From contig JBGQCF010000004.1 of assembly GCA_041495205.1 (NCBI GenBank), positions 1-64,000 of the forward strand: 64,000 nucleotides of DNA, given 5' to 3'. Of the stretch, positions 7,573-16,561 are shown piece after piece. Below the pieces are notes generated by a model. The model saw only the letters and a list, made by a program, of their open reading frames with translations. It was not told where the DNA came from and did not search any database. Origin of the DNA: JAHFRG01 sp041495205. GTDB lineage: Bacteria; Pseudomonadota; Gammaproteobacteria; Burkholderiales; JAHFRG01. Made by a program: the position numbers and the translations under genes. The stretch's first letter is position 1. Each line of letters begins with the position of its first letter.

Positions 7573-8380
7573 TAAGCATGGCGATGACCGGGCGGGTAGC
7601 GGGGCGTACGCCGCGCCAGATTAAAAACGATTCGGCTGCCTGCTCCACAAGCATGCCGAGACCATCAGCTAATTTGGCCGCACCCTGACTCCGGGCAAAC
7701 TCCAAAAACGGCGTAAGCCCCCTGCCATACATGAGGTCGTAGCCCAGCGCCCCGGCAGCGAATATTCCTTTGGGCAAGGGCGGTAACTCGTCATTCATGC
7801 TGCTCGACGTGGCGTTAATCACCAGATCGAATTGGCTGCCGCTTAAGCCGGCGTAGTCGGTCGCACTGAGATTTTCCGACGCGGGGAACCGCTCTCTCAG
7901 TTCGCGCGCCTTATCCACACTGCGGTTAACGATGTTGAGGACCGACGGGCGCTGGTTCAACAGCGCCGGCAGCACGCCGCGGGCCGCGCCACCCGCTCCC
8001 ATCAGCAGCACTCGCTTGCCCGCCACTGGAAATTCCAGATTGCCTTCGATGTCGCGCAACAGTCCCACGCCGTCGGTGTTGTCGCCGATGATCTTGCCGT
8101 CATTGAATGTCAGCGTATTGACCGCCCGGGCGGATGCGGCGCGCGGCGCGATATCAGTCGCCAGATATTTCCAAGCCTGTTCCTTGAACGGCACGGTTAC
8201 ATTCATCCCCTTGCCGCCCTGGCCGATAAAATCCCCGACCACGCTCACAAAGCTCTCGCGCGTGGCAAGGACTGCGGTATAGGAAATATCTTCGCCTGTT
8301 TGCCGCGCGAATTCGGCGTGGATCAGCGGCGATTTGCTGTGCGCGATAGGGTTGCCGATGACGGCATAGCGGTCGGTCAT
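7559..8380 (-). CDS. aroE: Shikimate dehydrogenase (NADP+)
   Basis: Reduces 3-dehydroshikimate to shikimate in aromatic amino-acid synthesis. The 273 residues contain NPIAHSKSPLIH (substrate serine motif), NVTVPFKE with the catalytic lysine, NTDGVGL with the catalytic aspartate, and the NADP-binding GAGGAARGV. The C-terminal Gly-Glu-Glu-stop is made of heptad-repeat sequence. It lies downstream of tonB with a 49-base gap, probably co-transcribed. Confidence 0.95.
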   Translation of the reverse strand: MTDRYAVIGNPIAHSKSPLIHAEFARQTGEDISYTAVLATRESFVSVVGDFIGQGGKGMNVTVPFKEQAWKYLATDIAPRAASARAVNTLTFNDGKIIGDNTDGVGLLRDIEGNLEFPVAGKRVLLMGAGGAARGVLPALLNQRPSVLNIVNRSVDKARELRERFPASENLSATDYAGLSGSQFDLVINATSSSMNDELPPLPKGIFAAGALGYDLMYGRGLTPFLEFARSQGAAKLADGLGMLVEQAAESFLIWRGVRPATRPVIAMLRGEE

Positions 8381-8429
8381 GTGCGTCGCTGGATTACTGT
8401 ATGGTAGCGCGCCGGTTTGGATCCCGGCT

Positions 8430-9356
8430 TTATTCCTCTCCCGTCAGTTGGTCACTGCGGGTAAAGGTCCAGGTGCGGGTAATACTCAGAATATCCACTT
8501 TCTTGCGCATCTCTTCGGGAAATGGTGCAAACGGGCTGGCCAGCTGTAGGATGCGGATCGCCGCCGCATCCAGGATTTTTTTTCCTGAGGAGTGGTTGAT
8601 TTCCACGCTTTCCACCGTGCCGTCGGCCCTGATGGATACGGTGAGCAAAAGGCTCCCATAGATTTTCTGGCGCTTCGCCGCTTCAGGGTAATTTAGGTTG
8701 CCGATGCGCTCCACCTTGATGCGCCAGTCATCCACGTAACGCGTAAAGCTGTACTCCTGGGCGCGCGCACCGATGAACATGCGCCGCGGCCGCTGCTGAT
8801 ACTCTTCCCGCTCCTTGGCAATTTGCGCTTCCAGCCGCGCCGCCTCCAGGCTGCTTTGCACCAGGTCCATGGCGCTGGGCGTTTCCACTTTTTGCGTGTC
8901 GACCTTCAGTTTGATTTCCTGTTGATTGAGCGGTTTTGCGGACTGCACCTGAGTCATCAGTTTGCGAGCTTGTGCTTCCAGCTGCGCGACGCGGCGCTGA
9001 GCCTGGGTGAGCTGATCCGGCGAATGCTCGTTCTTCTTGAGCACCGGCAGCGGGCTCTTGGCACGGCGCCTCAAATCAGTGTTGCCGCCTCCATCCAGGT
9101 TGGCCTGCGCCAACGCGTCAGCCTGCAGCGGCCTGGAGACGGACTTGCTGTTGACCAGTACCACCTCCAGCGGCATGCCATCGTGGCTGCGCTTGGGTGC
9201 ATCGGGGAATTTGAAGTTGACGCCCAGCAGAAAAATCGAATGCAGGGTGAAGGAGAGAAACATTGCCAGCTGCAAGCGCGTGACAACGTCCATCAGCGCT
9301 ACCTTTTTGCCAAGCGATGCTGACGTGGCTTTCAGTAATGTAATATCGAAACGCAC
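8430..9356 (-). CDS. tonB: TonB-family energy-transducing protein
   Basis: Couples the inner-membrane proton-motive force to outer-membrane transport. An N-terminal hydrophobic anchor (about residues 30-50) is followed by a long charged, coiled-coil-like periplasmic stretch and a C-terminal TonB domain (about 215-300) with LNYPEAAKRQKIYGSLLL, the VESVEINHSSGKKILDAAA block and a final FAPFPEEMRKKVD. Instead of the Pro-rich spacer of classic TonB, the spacer is Gln/Ala/Arg-rich. An internal ATG at 9293 may be the true start, as it sits closer to the anchor. No exbBD genes are nearby. Confidence 0.85.
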   Translation of the reverse strand: MRFDITLLKATSASLGKKVALMDVVTRLQLAMFLSFTLHSIFLLGVNFKFPDAPKRSHDGMPLEVVLVNSKSVSRPLQADALAQANLDGGGNTDLRRRAKSPLPVLKKNEHSPDQLTQAQRRVAQLEAQARKLMTQVQSAKPLNQQEIKLKVDTQKVETPSAMDLVQSSLEAARLEAQIAKEREEYQQRPRRMFIGARAQEYSFTRYVDDWRIKVERIGNLNYPEAAKRQKIYGSLLLTVSIRADGTVESVEINHSSGKKILDAAAIRILQLASPFAPFPEEMRKKVDILSITRTWTFTRSDQLTGEE

Positions 9357-9420
9357 CTAGGGAGCCAAAGCTGCCGATGTCGCATTGTAAGTAACAAATG
9401 CGCCGATGTCACATGTTGAT

Positions 9421-11265
9421 TCAGGCTTCGAGCTTGCGCTTGAACTGGCAGGAAAAGGTCAATTCCAGAAAATCCAAGCGGGACATCTCGACTTCCACCC
9501 GACTTGCGGCGGGCAGTTCCGGCAGCGAAGGCACGCGGGCAAACAGCGGCAGTTTTTCCATTTTCACCAGGTTTTCCCTGACCACGGTTGCCGCAATGAG
9601 GGTTACCGACTCCTGTTGCAGCCAGCGCAAGCACCAGTAGCGCTCCATGGTGCGCTGAAAGAGGTTATAAGCTTCGTGCGCCAGCTCAAAATCGCGCATG
9701 GCGATCAGAAGCCGCTCGCTGTTTTTTGCATAAGGTGGGGTTTCGCCATTAAGCCAGGCGAGCAATTGGCGCTGGTTGATGAGGTCCACATAGCGGCGCA
9801 GCGGCGAGCTCGCCCAGATGTACTGGCCCACGCCCAGTCCCAGATGTTCTCCCGGGGCGGTGCTCATTTTCACCTTGCCGTTGCCCTGGGCGCGGTAAAT
9901 AGCCGCAATATCATGATCCGCGAGCAGTTTGCCCCATGCGGTGTTGACGTAAATCATCAGCTCCGACACCACTTTGTCTATCGGCGTTCCGCGCCTGCGC
10001 TCGGTGATGGTGACGCGCTCGTTCTCAATGAGAAAATTGTAATCAATCTGTGCGCCGGCGGATTCCGCTTTCCCGCGCGACTTTTCCAGGGTTTCAGCAA
10101 ATTGCCACAATAGTTTCAGCTCACTGCCGAAAGGAAAATCCGGTTCACCCGCCGCAAGCGTGGTTTCGTTGAATTTTTCCTCAAGCGCGCCATGCCGCAG
10201 GTTCGCCGCAATCCGCACTCGCTCAACCCGGGTTTGTGACGACACTACCGCCAAGTCGCTGCTTCTTACCTCCAGGTACATTGAAAGCACCGGGCGCGTG
10301 GTGTCCTCAAGCAGAGTGAATTTTTCTACCACTGCATCCGGCAGCATGGTGATCTTGCTTCCCGGTATATACACCGTGGACAGCCGCCGCGCGGCGATCA
10401 AATCGAGTTTTGAACCGGGCGAGAAGCCCAAAGCAGGCGCGGCGATATGCACGCCGATCTGCCAATTGCCATTGGCAAGGCGCGCAACTGAAAACGCGTC
10501 ATCAATCTCGGTAGTGGTGACATCGTCAATGCTGAATGCCGCAGCTTTGGCAAGCGGCAGTCCCTGCGGCCCGGTAATTTCGCCGATATCGCCGAAATCA
10601 ATGCCTTCGTGGAAGTGCTCAAACAAGAAATGCTGCAAATGATAATCGTGAGGGGACGGAATCGCGCCGCATTTCTGCAAGAGCTGCGCGCAGGTGAGGT
10701 GGGTCGCCTCGCCCGCAGCTTCGAGTGCCTTGTATTCGATGCTGGCGCGCTCAGGCTTGTAGAGCAGCTTGGGAAGCAGCGGAATGAATTCCCGGGGCAG
10801 CTTGAAATTTATCAGCTGCTCGACATAGCTTGCCTGTTGCGCAGCTTGCGCGTGCTTTTTTGCAACGCTTGCCAATGCCGCTTTGAGGGCTTCGGGAGGC
10901 GCCGCCTTATAGCGCCCGCGGCCTTTCTTGTAAAAATACATCGGCGAGCCGTGCAGCCGGATCAGCAAGCCTGCGGCCTCGACCGGGGTGGGCTGGCGAC
11001 CGAAATATTCGCGCGCCAATGCCTCGTAGCCGAATTCTTCTTCGCCACAGCAAGACCACAGAAAATCCGTATCGATGTTTGCCGCTGCCTGCTGTGATTG
11101 CTCCATGAAGTGAGCTTTCCCCGGATCTTCAAACCTGAACAGCAGCCAGCCGGCCTTGATTTTGCTGCGCTTGCCGTGCGCGGCCTCCACCTGCAGCGTG
11201 CTGTCGTTATCGGCAAGAATAGTCCCGACCTTGAACACGCCGTCTTCTTCGTAAAAAACATTCAT
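9421..11265 (-). CDS. RNase II/RNase R-family 3'-5' exoribonuclease
   Basis: A 614-residue nuclease with an RNB catalytic domain starting near residue 240. FSIDDVTTTEIDDA carries the paired metal-binding aspartates (D247/D248, D255/D256). The N-terminal ~240 residues are diverged, with no clear cold-shock motif, a form common in betaproteobacteria and usually annotated as exoribonuclease II-like. It probably degrades unstructured RNA in the cytoplasm. Divergence from both rnb and rnr in other classes prevents a firm gene symbol. Confidence 0.87.
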   Translation of the reverse strand: MNVFYEEDGVFKVGTILADNDSTLQVEAAHGKRSKIKAGWLLFRFEDPGKAHFMEQSQQAAANIDTDFLWSCCGEEEFGYEALAREYFGRQPTPVEAAGLLIRLHGSPMYFYKKGRGRYKAAPPEALKAALASVAKKHAQAAQQASYVEQLINFKLPREFIPLLPKLLYKPERASIEYKALEAAGEATHLTCAQLLQKCGAIPSPHDYHLQHFLFEHFHEGIDFGDIGEITGPQGLPLAKAAAFSIDDVTTTEIDDAFSVARLANGNWQIGVHIAAPALGFSPGSKLDLIAARRLSTVYIPGSKITMLPDAVVEKFTLLEDTTRPVLSMYLEVRSSDLAVVSSQTRVERVRIAANLRHGALEEKFNETTLAAGEPDFPFGSELKLLWQFAETLEKSRGKAESAGAQIDYNFLIENERVTITERRRGTPIDKVVSELMIYVNTAWGKLLADHDIAAIYRAQGNGKVKMSTAPGEHLGLGVGQYIWASSPLRRYVDLINQRQLLAWLNGETPPYAKNSERLLIAMRDFELAHEAYNLFQRTMERYWCLRWLQQESVTLIAATVVRENLVKMEKLPLFARVPSLPELPAASRVEVEMSRLDFLELTFSCQFKRKLEA

Positions 11266-11352
11266 GGGAATAACACAGGCGGATGCCGTGGAAGCGGCAG
11301 AATTAGTATGGCGGAATTATACCCCAGGACGTTTTGCTCCCGGTTGAGACCA

Positions 11353-11571
11353 TTATTCTGCAGCGAACTCCAGAATCATGGGAACGTAGTCGGAAAAGTT
11401 TCGGAATCTGTGGTCACCGCCTTCGATCACGACCTGCCGCGCGCCGCGATATTTTTCGACTGCCTGGCGGTAATCCAGTAATTCATCCCCGGTTTGCACC
11501 AACAGCAGATAACGCTCGGGCCGGGTAATTGCGCTAACGTTAAACTGCGCAAATTTGCACGCAACGAAGCA
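11353..11571 (-). pseudogene. Truncated YqiA-type esterase (C-terminal third only)
   Basis: On the minus strand, directly after and in the same frame as the mpl stop, 72 codons end in TAA (11353-11355). They encode a recognisable YqiA/YcfP alpha/beta-hydrolase C-terminus: ITRPERYLLLVQTGDELLDY followed by EGGDHRF, which includes the catalytic Asp and His regions. The N-terminal two-thirds, with the nucleophile serine, is missing and its place is taken by mpl. No start codon with a ribosome-binding site is visible. Read as the remnant of a deletion at the mpl 3' end. Confidence 0.75.
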
Positions 11572-12918
11572 TCACGGGCGAAGACGAAGGATAGCGAGCA
11601 ATTTTTCGTGGATGCCGCCGAAACCGCCGTTGCTCATGATCAGTACATGATCTCCCGGCGCCGCGCAGCTGACAACGGCGCCGAGCAGCTGCTGCAGGTC
11701 ATCAAAGGTATGCGTGCGGCTGCCCAGCGGCTTCAATGCAGCCTTTGCATCCCAGCCGAGATTCGCCGTGTAGCAGAATACCTGGTCGGCAGGAGCAAGG
11801 CTTTCCGCCAGCGCTTCTTTCATGACGCCCATTTTCATGGTATTGGAGCGCGGCTCGAGCACGGCGATGATGCGCGCGCCGTTCACCTTATCGCGCAGAC
11901 CCTCCAACGTGGTGCGAATTGCGGTGGGGTGATGGGCGAAATCATCGTACACCGTGATGCCATTTACCACGCCCCTCACTTCCATGCGCCGCTTGACGCT
12001 CAAAAATTCTTCCAGCGCCGCAATTCCCCTATGAACCGGCACGCCGGCATGACGCGCGGCGAGCAGCGCCGCGAGCGCATTCATGCGATTATGCTTACCG
12101 AGCAATCCCCACTTCAGCGTGCCCACGATTTTGCTTTTGTCACTGATGATAAAACTTTCGCCGACGCCTTTTGCCTGCCAGCCCTCATCTACACCGAAAA
12201 ATTCAACCGGCGTCCAGCAGCCGCGTTCAAGCACGCGCCGGATGTTCGCGTCGCGGCCGTTGGCGATGATGAGCCCGTTAGCCGGGAGCGTGCGCACCAA
12301 ATGGTGAAACTGGGTCTCTATTGCGGCAAGATCGGGAAAGATGTCGGCATGCTCGAATTCCAGATTGTTGAGGATCGTGGTGCGCGAGCGGTAATGCACG
12401 AACTTGGAGCGTTTGTCAAAAAACGCGGTATCGTATTCGTCGGCTTCGATGACAAAGAATTCCGAATCGGACAATCGCGCCGAAATGCCGAAATTCTCCG
12501 GCACGCCGCCGATGAGAAACCCCGGATTCAGACCCGCATGTTCCAGTATCCAGGCGAGCATCGAAGCGGTGGTGGTCTTGCCGTGCGTGCCGGCGGCTGC
12601 CAGCACCCATTTGCCTTTAAGCATGTTCTCGGCCAACCACTGTGGCCCGGAAATATACGGCAGTCCGCGGTCAAGAATTTCCTCGATCAGCGGATTGCCG
12701 CGGGTCACCACGTTGCCGATGACGAAAACATCGGGGTTGAGTTCGACTTGATTGGCTGAGAACCCTTCAGTGAGGGCGATGCCCTGCTTTTCAAGCTGGC
12801 TGCTCATCGGCGGGTAGATATTGGCGTCGCAACCTGTGACCCTGTGGCCCGCCTTCCTGGCGAGCACGGCGATGCCGCCCATGAAACTGCCGCAGATACC
12901 GAGGATGTGAATGTGCAT
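11572..12918 (-). CDS. mpl: UDP-N-acetylmuramate:L-alanyl-gamma-D-glutamyl-meso-diaminopimelate ligase
   Basis: Murein-recycling ligase that attaches salvaged tripeptide to UDP-MurNAc in the cytoplasm. The 448-residue Mur-ligase architecture has an N-terminal Rossmann part (HILGICGSFMGGIAVLA), the ATP loop GTHGKTTT, a central domain and a C-terminal domain with VYDDFAHHPTAI and EPRSNTMKMG. The N-terminal glycine motif ending MGGIA fits Mpl rather than MurC. The gene has a normal C-terminus but runs straight into the yqiA remnant. Confidence 0.94.
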   Translation of the reverse strand: MHIHILGICGSFMGGIAVLARKAGHRVTGCDANIYPPMSSQLEKQGIALTEGFSANQVELNPDVFVIGNVVTRGNPLIEEILDRGLPYISGPQWLAENMLKGKWVLAAAGTHGKTTTASMLAWILEHAGLNPGFLIGGVPENFGISARLSDSEFFVIEADEYDTAFFDKRSKFVHYRSRTTILNNLEFEHADIFPDLAAIETQFHHLVRTLPANGLIIANGRDANIRRVLERGCWTPVEFFGVDEGWQAKGVGESFIISDKSKIVGTLKWGLLGKHNRMNALAALLAARHAGVPVHRGIAALEEFLSVKRRMEVRGVVNGITVYDDFAHHPTAIRTTLEGLRDKVNGARIIAVLEPRSNTMKMGVMKEALAESLAPADQVFCYTANLGWDAKAALKPLGSRTHTFDDLQQLLGAVVSCAAPGDHVLIMSNGGFGGIHEKLLAILRLRP

Positions 12919-13028
12919 TATTAAAAATGAAAGCGTGCGGGGTTAACCACGGGAGGGAATAATAGTAGATAAAGCTGGCGCAGCTCCCAAAGACACCCCG
13001 CAGCACACCCTCTGGTGCCGCGCCTGAT

Positions 13029-13607
13029 TTACAGCGGGTTCCAGCTCTTGGTTCTGGTGTAATGCATATAGCCGATGTTTATCCCGAGGCGCAAACCCAC
13101 CCCCAGTCTTATCGGTGCCAGTATGATCTTTTCACTTTGCTGATAATTAATGCTGGCGCCCGCGATATAGTAAAGACTTCCGTCCACTGCCGGGAATCGC
13201 TGGAAAATATTGTCCATGTCCTGCAAGTTGTAAACCAGGACGAAGACCTTGGAGGCATCCCCCCCCACGTCAAAGCCGATGGACGGACCTTGCCAGTGGA
13301 CTTTGCGGCTACCCTTGTTCCTGAGCGTCAGCGTGCCGTCGCCATAACGCAGGCCCACGGCCAGCGCACCGCTCACTTCCTTGCCCTTGATGTAACCGTT
13401 GGGGCTGCCATGATCCTTGAATGCTTTCTCGATGACCTTGGCCAGGCCCTCCGTGCTTTTGCCGAAGAAAGCCGAGGCATCCTTGATGACGGAACCCTGG
13501 TCGTAGGTGTCTTGGTCTTTTTGCTCCTCTACCGCGCCGGCAGAACCCGCGAACAAAAGGCTTAGAGCGGCCACAGTCAGATAAAGATAAATTCTGCTTT
13601 TAAGCAT
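13029..13607 (-). CDS. DUF1134 / EipA-like envelope protein
   Basis: A 192-residue secreted protein. A signal peptide (about 1-25, ending AGSAGA) is followed by the DUF1134 core: GYIKGKEVSGALAVGLRYG, GTLTLRNKG, VHWQGPSIGFDVGGDASK and VLVYNLQDMD. The family includes EipA of Brucella, a periplasmic protein linked to envelope integrity; the role here is inferred. It is divergent from the VanZ-like gene and precedes mpl on the same strand. Confidence 0.85.
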   Translation of the reverse strand: MLKSRIYLYLTVAALSLLFAGSAGAVEEQKDQDTYDQGSVIKDASAFFGKSTEGLAKVIEKAFKDHGSPNGYIKGKEVSGALAVGLRYGDGTLTLRNKGSRKVHWQGPSIGFDVGGDASKVFVLVYNLQDMDNIFQRFPAVDGSLYYIAGASINYQQSEKIILAPIRLGVGLRLGINIGYMHYTRTKSWNPL

Positions 13608-13778
13608 GGTCTGCTCCTAACGAATTACTTGCCTTGAATTATACGCCGGCTTTTGTCCTTTCGGCTGTACGGATGAAGCAAAATTGTGCAAAGCGCACAA
13701 GCAGTCGGCGTCGCCATTAAATATGTCATAGAATGATGTCTCGGCGTGGAAAAGGTGTGATCTGGTCGGAAAACAATA

Positions 13779-14855
13779 ATGGCCTCTCTACCTGCAGCTG
13801 ATAAATCGGTTTCATATCCGCGCGGCTCAAGGCTTGCCGGTTATCTGGCGCTGGCTTGCCTAGTCCTCGTCGTCTATGCCAGCTTGATCCCCTTTACCGG
13901 CTGGCGCGATCCCGGCGCGGAAATATGGTCGTTCCTGTTCGCTCCCTGGTCGCGGCATATCCGTCGCTTTGACATTTTAATCAATTTTCTCGCTTATCTT
14001 CCGCTAGGCTTTCTGCTTGTGCTGGCGCTGCAATCGCGTTTAAGCATCAGGGGGGCGCTGACCGTCTCCGCGCTTACCGGATTTGCGTTAAGCCTGGCAA
14101 TGGAGGCGGTGCAAATGTATTTGCCCACCCGCACCAGCTCCACGCTGGATATTTTAACCAATGGGTTGGGCGGCTTGATCGGCGCACTTATTGCGGCACG
14201 CCAGGACGTGCGCAAACTGATTGTCATCCACCTCGCTGATTTTCGTGACCGATGGTTTATCCCCGGAATTCTGGGCGATCTGGGCTTGGTCCTGCTGGGA
14301 TTGTGGTTTGTCAGCCAATTAAATCCCTCTCTGCCGCTCCTGGGAATCGTTTTTTTTGCGGAAAACAGCAGTCCGTTTATTCGCGGCTTCAGTTTGATCG
14401 GCACGCTGTCAGTGATGTGCAATCTGGTCGGCATCAGTCTGCTCTTGATGTTGCTTATGCGCACAGCCAAAGCCGCTCTCATCGCCATACTGGTGCTGTT
14501 GATGACAGCCTCCGTCATCAAGCTTCTGGCTGCCGCAGTGCTGCTCAGGCCGCAAGCGCTGCTGCAATGGCTAACTGCCGAATCGGTTATCGGCATCGGC
14601 TATGGTTTATTTATCGTCGCGGCTTCATTGCTGCTGACTCTGCGCCGCGTTATCCTGCTGTGCGCTTTTGCCCTCACCGCAGGTATATTCGTCTCGCAGC
14701 TGCACCGGAGCGATGCTCAATCAGCGCTGGCGCTGTTCAGTTGGCATTATGGTCATCTTCTCAACTTTACGGGTCTTGCGCGTATCGTCGCGGAACTCTG
14801 GCCATTCCTTGTGCTTGCGTATTTGTATATTCTCGTCAAAAGACGCAGCGCATGA
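13779..14855 (+). CDS. VanZ-like polytopic membrane protein
   Basis: A 358-residue integral membrane protein with about ten hydrophobic segments. The N-terminal half is VanZ-like: SLIPFTGWRD, an IRRFDILINFLAYLPLGFL motif and AMEAVQMYLPTRTSSTLDILTN, with conserved acidic residues in and near membrane helices. The C-terminal half is an unassigned membrane extension. VanZ proteins are linked to low-level teicoplanin resistance in Gram-positives, but their biochemical role is unknown. It is the first gene rightwards of the divergent 13608-13778 gap. Confidence 0.8.
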   Translation: MASLPAADKSVSYPRGSRLAGYLALACLVLVVYASLIPFTGWRDPGAEIWSFLFAPWSRHIRRFDILINFLAYLPLGFLLVLALQSRLSIRGALTVSALTGFALSLAMEAVQMYLPTRTSSTLDILTNGLGGLIGALIAARQDVRKLIVIHLADFRDRWFIPGILGDLGLVLLGLWFVSQLNPSLPLLGIVFFAENSSPFIRGFSLIGTLSVMCNLVGISLLLMLLMRTAKAALIAILVLLMTASVIKLLAAAVLLRPQALLQWLTAESVIGIGYGLFIVAASLLLTLRRVILLCAFALTAGIFVSQLHRSDAQSALALFSWHYGHLLNFTGLARIVAELWPFLVLAYLYILVKRRSA

Positions 14856-14908
14856 TACTTTGTCATCGGGTATAATAAAATTCATTGCGGTTTCTTTCAG
14901 TAAGCACC

Positions 14909-15217
14909 GTGAGTCATTATCAAAAACATGTGTTTTTCTGCTGCAATCAGCGTGAGCCAGGCGAAACTTGCTGCAACAATCACCATTCCCGCGACATGCG
15001 TGGCTATGCCAAGGACAAAATAAGAGCGCTCAATCTCAGTGGCAAAGGCAAGATTCGCGTCAACTCGGCGGGTTGCATGGACCGCTGCGATGAGGGGCCG
15101 GTGCTGGTGGTTTACCCGGATGGTGTGTGGTACACCTACGTGGACAAGCACGATATAGATGAAATTATTGAAGAGCACCTGCTGCACGGGCGCGTTGTCA
15201 CGCGTCTGAAAATTTAA
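14909..15217 (+). CDS. Thioredoxin-like [2Fe-2S] ferredoxin
   Basis: A 102-residue protein of the thioredoxin-fold [2Fe-2S] type. Four cysteines are placed as FFCCNQREPGETCC and SAGCMDRCDEGPVLVVYPDG, the usual cluster-binding pattern. The GTG start at 14909 gives the typical (V/M)SHYQKHVFFC N-terminus; the upstream ATG at 14885 would add eight unlikely residues. A TTG-start alpha/beta hydrolase follows 11 bases later, an arrangement seen in other betaproteobacteria. Its redox partner is unknown. Confidence 0.85.
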   Translation: MSHYQKHVFFCCNQREPGETCCNNHHSRDMRGYAKDKIRALNLSGKGKIRVNSAGCMDRCDEGPVLVVYPDGVWYTYVDKHDIDEIIEEHLLHGRVVTRLKI

Positions 15218-15228
15218 AGCGCTTTGCG

Positions 15229-15840
15229 TTGCATCCTTTCACCCCGCGAAAAATATTCATCGATGGACCGGCGGGCAAGCTGGAAGCTGTCGTCAACGAT
15301 CCCGGAGAAAAACGGCGCGGTATTGCATTGATTGCCCATCCCCACCCGCAGTTTGGCGGCACGCTCGAGAATAAAGTAGTGCATACGCTGGCCAAAGCTT
15401 TTTTTGAGCTAGGCTATATTGTGCTGCGACCGAATTTTCGCGGCGCGGGAAAAAGCCAGGGCAGTTATGACAAGGGCAAGGGCGAAACGCAAGACATGCT
15501 GGCGGTGGCAGAGTACGCAAAAGGCCAATTCGGCGATTTGCCATTGGTGCTGGCTGGGTTTTCCTTCGGCGCTTTCGTGCAATCTCGCGCAGTAAAACAA
15601 CTGCCCGCTGAAAAGCTGGTGCTGGTTGCGCCCGCGGTGGAACGCTTCGATGTCGGCGGTGTCCCGGCCAATACGCTGGTCATCCACGGCGACCAGGACG
15701 ATGTGGTGCCGCTGGCTGCAGTACTGGCTTGGGCGCAGCCGCAGGAATTACGGGTAATAGTACTGCCCGGCGCAGGCCATTTTTTTCATGGGCGGCTGCC
15801 GCAACTTAAACAAGTCGTGCTTGACACATGGCCGTCTTAG
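15229..15840 (+). CDS. Alpha/beta hydrolase
   Basis: A 203-residue cytoplasmic hydrolase. The HPHPQFGGT oxyanion region, PNFRGAGKSQG and the nucleophile elbow GFSFGA are followed by VIHGDQDDVVP (catalytic Asp) and GAGHFFHG (catalytic His). It belongs to the short serine-hydrolase group whose substrates are mostly unknown. The start is TTG at 15229; no in-frame ATG allows a complete N-terminal strand. A good terminator follows at 15858-15884. Confidence 0.85.
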   Translation: MHPFTPRKIFIDGPAGKLEAVVNDPGEKRRGIALIAHPHPQFGGTLENKVVHTLAKAFFELGYIVLRPNFRGAGKSQGSYDKGKGETQDMLAVAEYAKGQFGDLPLVLAGFSFGAFVQSRAVKQLPAEKLVLVAPAVERFDVGGVPANTLVIHGDQDDVVPLAAVLAWAQPQELRVIVLPGAGHFFHGRLPQLKQVVLDTWPS

Positions 15841-15857
15841 CCGCACCGGGGCTGCAC

Positions 15858-15884
15858 AAATCCTGCGCTGCAACAGGATTTTTT
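15858..15884 (+). terminator. Rho-independent terminator after the hydrolase
   Basis: An 8-bp stem, AAATCCTG (15858-15865) with CAGGATTT (15874-15881), an 8-base loop and a T6 run. It separates the ferredoxin-hydrolase pair from hemJ. Confidence 0.75.
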
Positions 15885-15896
15885 ACGGCGCCGGTA

Positions 15897-15924
15897 TTGA
15901 CACGCCGGCGCTTGTTGAAATAAT
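15897..15924 (+). promoter_or_regulatory. Candidate sigma-70 promoter of hemJ
   Basis: A consensus TTGACA (15897-15902), a 16-base spacer and AATAAT (15919-15924), 30 bases before the hemJ ATG and directly behind a terminator. Confidence 0.6.
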
Positions 15925-15953
15925 CATGGGCTTATTTTCCGAGGGCCTCAACC

Positions 15954-16364
15954 ATGCTCTGGATTAAAGCATATCACGTGATTTCCATGGTCACCTGGTT
16001 TGCCGGTTTGTTTTATTTACCGCGGCTGTTTGTCTACCACTCGGTAGCCGAAGACAAAATCAGCATTGAGCGCTTCCTGGTCATGGAGCGCAAGCTCTAT
16101 TTCTACATCATGACGCCGGGAGCGCTGCTGACGTTACTCTTTGGCTTCTGGTTGCTGGGTTCTGTTGCTTCAGGCCTGTGGCTGAACGTCAAGCTCGGCT
16201 TGGTGTCACTGCTGATTTTGTTCCACATGTATTGCGGCAAGCTGCTGATTGACATCAAGAACGATCCCAAGAGCCACAGCCAAAAGTTCTATCGCTGGCT
16301 TAACGAGATTCCTACCGTGATTTTGATTGCGGTGGTGATTCTGGTTGTGGTAAAACCATTTTAA
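15954..16364 (+). CDS. hemJ: Protoporphyrinogen IX oxidase HemJ
   Basis: A 136-residue inner-membrane protein with about four helices that oxidises protoporphyrinogen IX to protoporphyrin IX in haem synthesis. Family marks are WIKAYHVISMVTWFAGLFYLPRLFVYH near the N-terminus, with the conserved histidine, and ERKLYFYIMTPGA and FYRWLNEIPT later. The unrelated protein at 61288-62508, although called HemY, is not this enzyme, so hemJ probably supplies the activity here. It has its own promoter and stands alone. Confidence 0.92.
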   Translation: MLWIKAYHVISMVTWFAGLFYLPRLFVYHSVAEDKISIERFLVMERKLYFYIMTPGALLTLLFGFWLLGSVASGLWLNVKLGLVSLLILFHMYCGKLLIDIKNDPKSHSQKFYRWLNEIPTVILIAVVILVVVKPF

Positions 16365-16561
16365 TTCGAGTTTCCCGTTGGCGCGCCTGATGAGCTATTT
16401 CTCGTCCGTTCCCTGCGTCACCGACGGCCGGGTTAAATAGGCACGGCTATCGCGCCCGGGCATCCCCTGCCCGAAAATGCCGTCGCATCATGCGGCGGTT
16501 TCAATGTTGCCATAACCCGGCAAGATTGTTCCTTCACCCTGGTGTACCATCTCACTCCACC

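Noticed and set aside
11494..12759. 421-codon antisense open frame over mpl
   Set aside because: Opposite a full-length mpl with all motifs; no domain recognised and no RBS.
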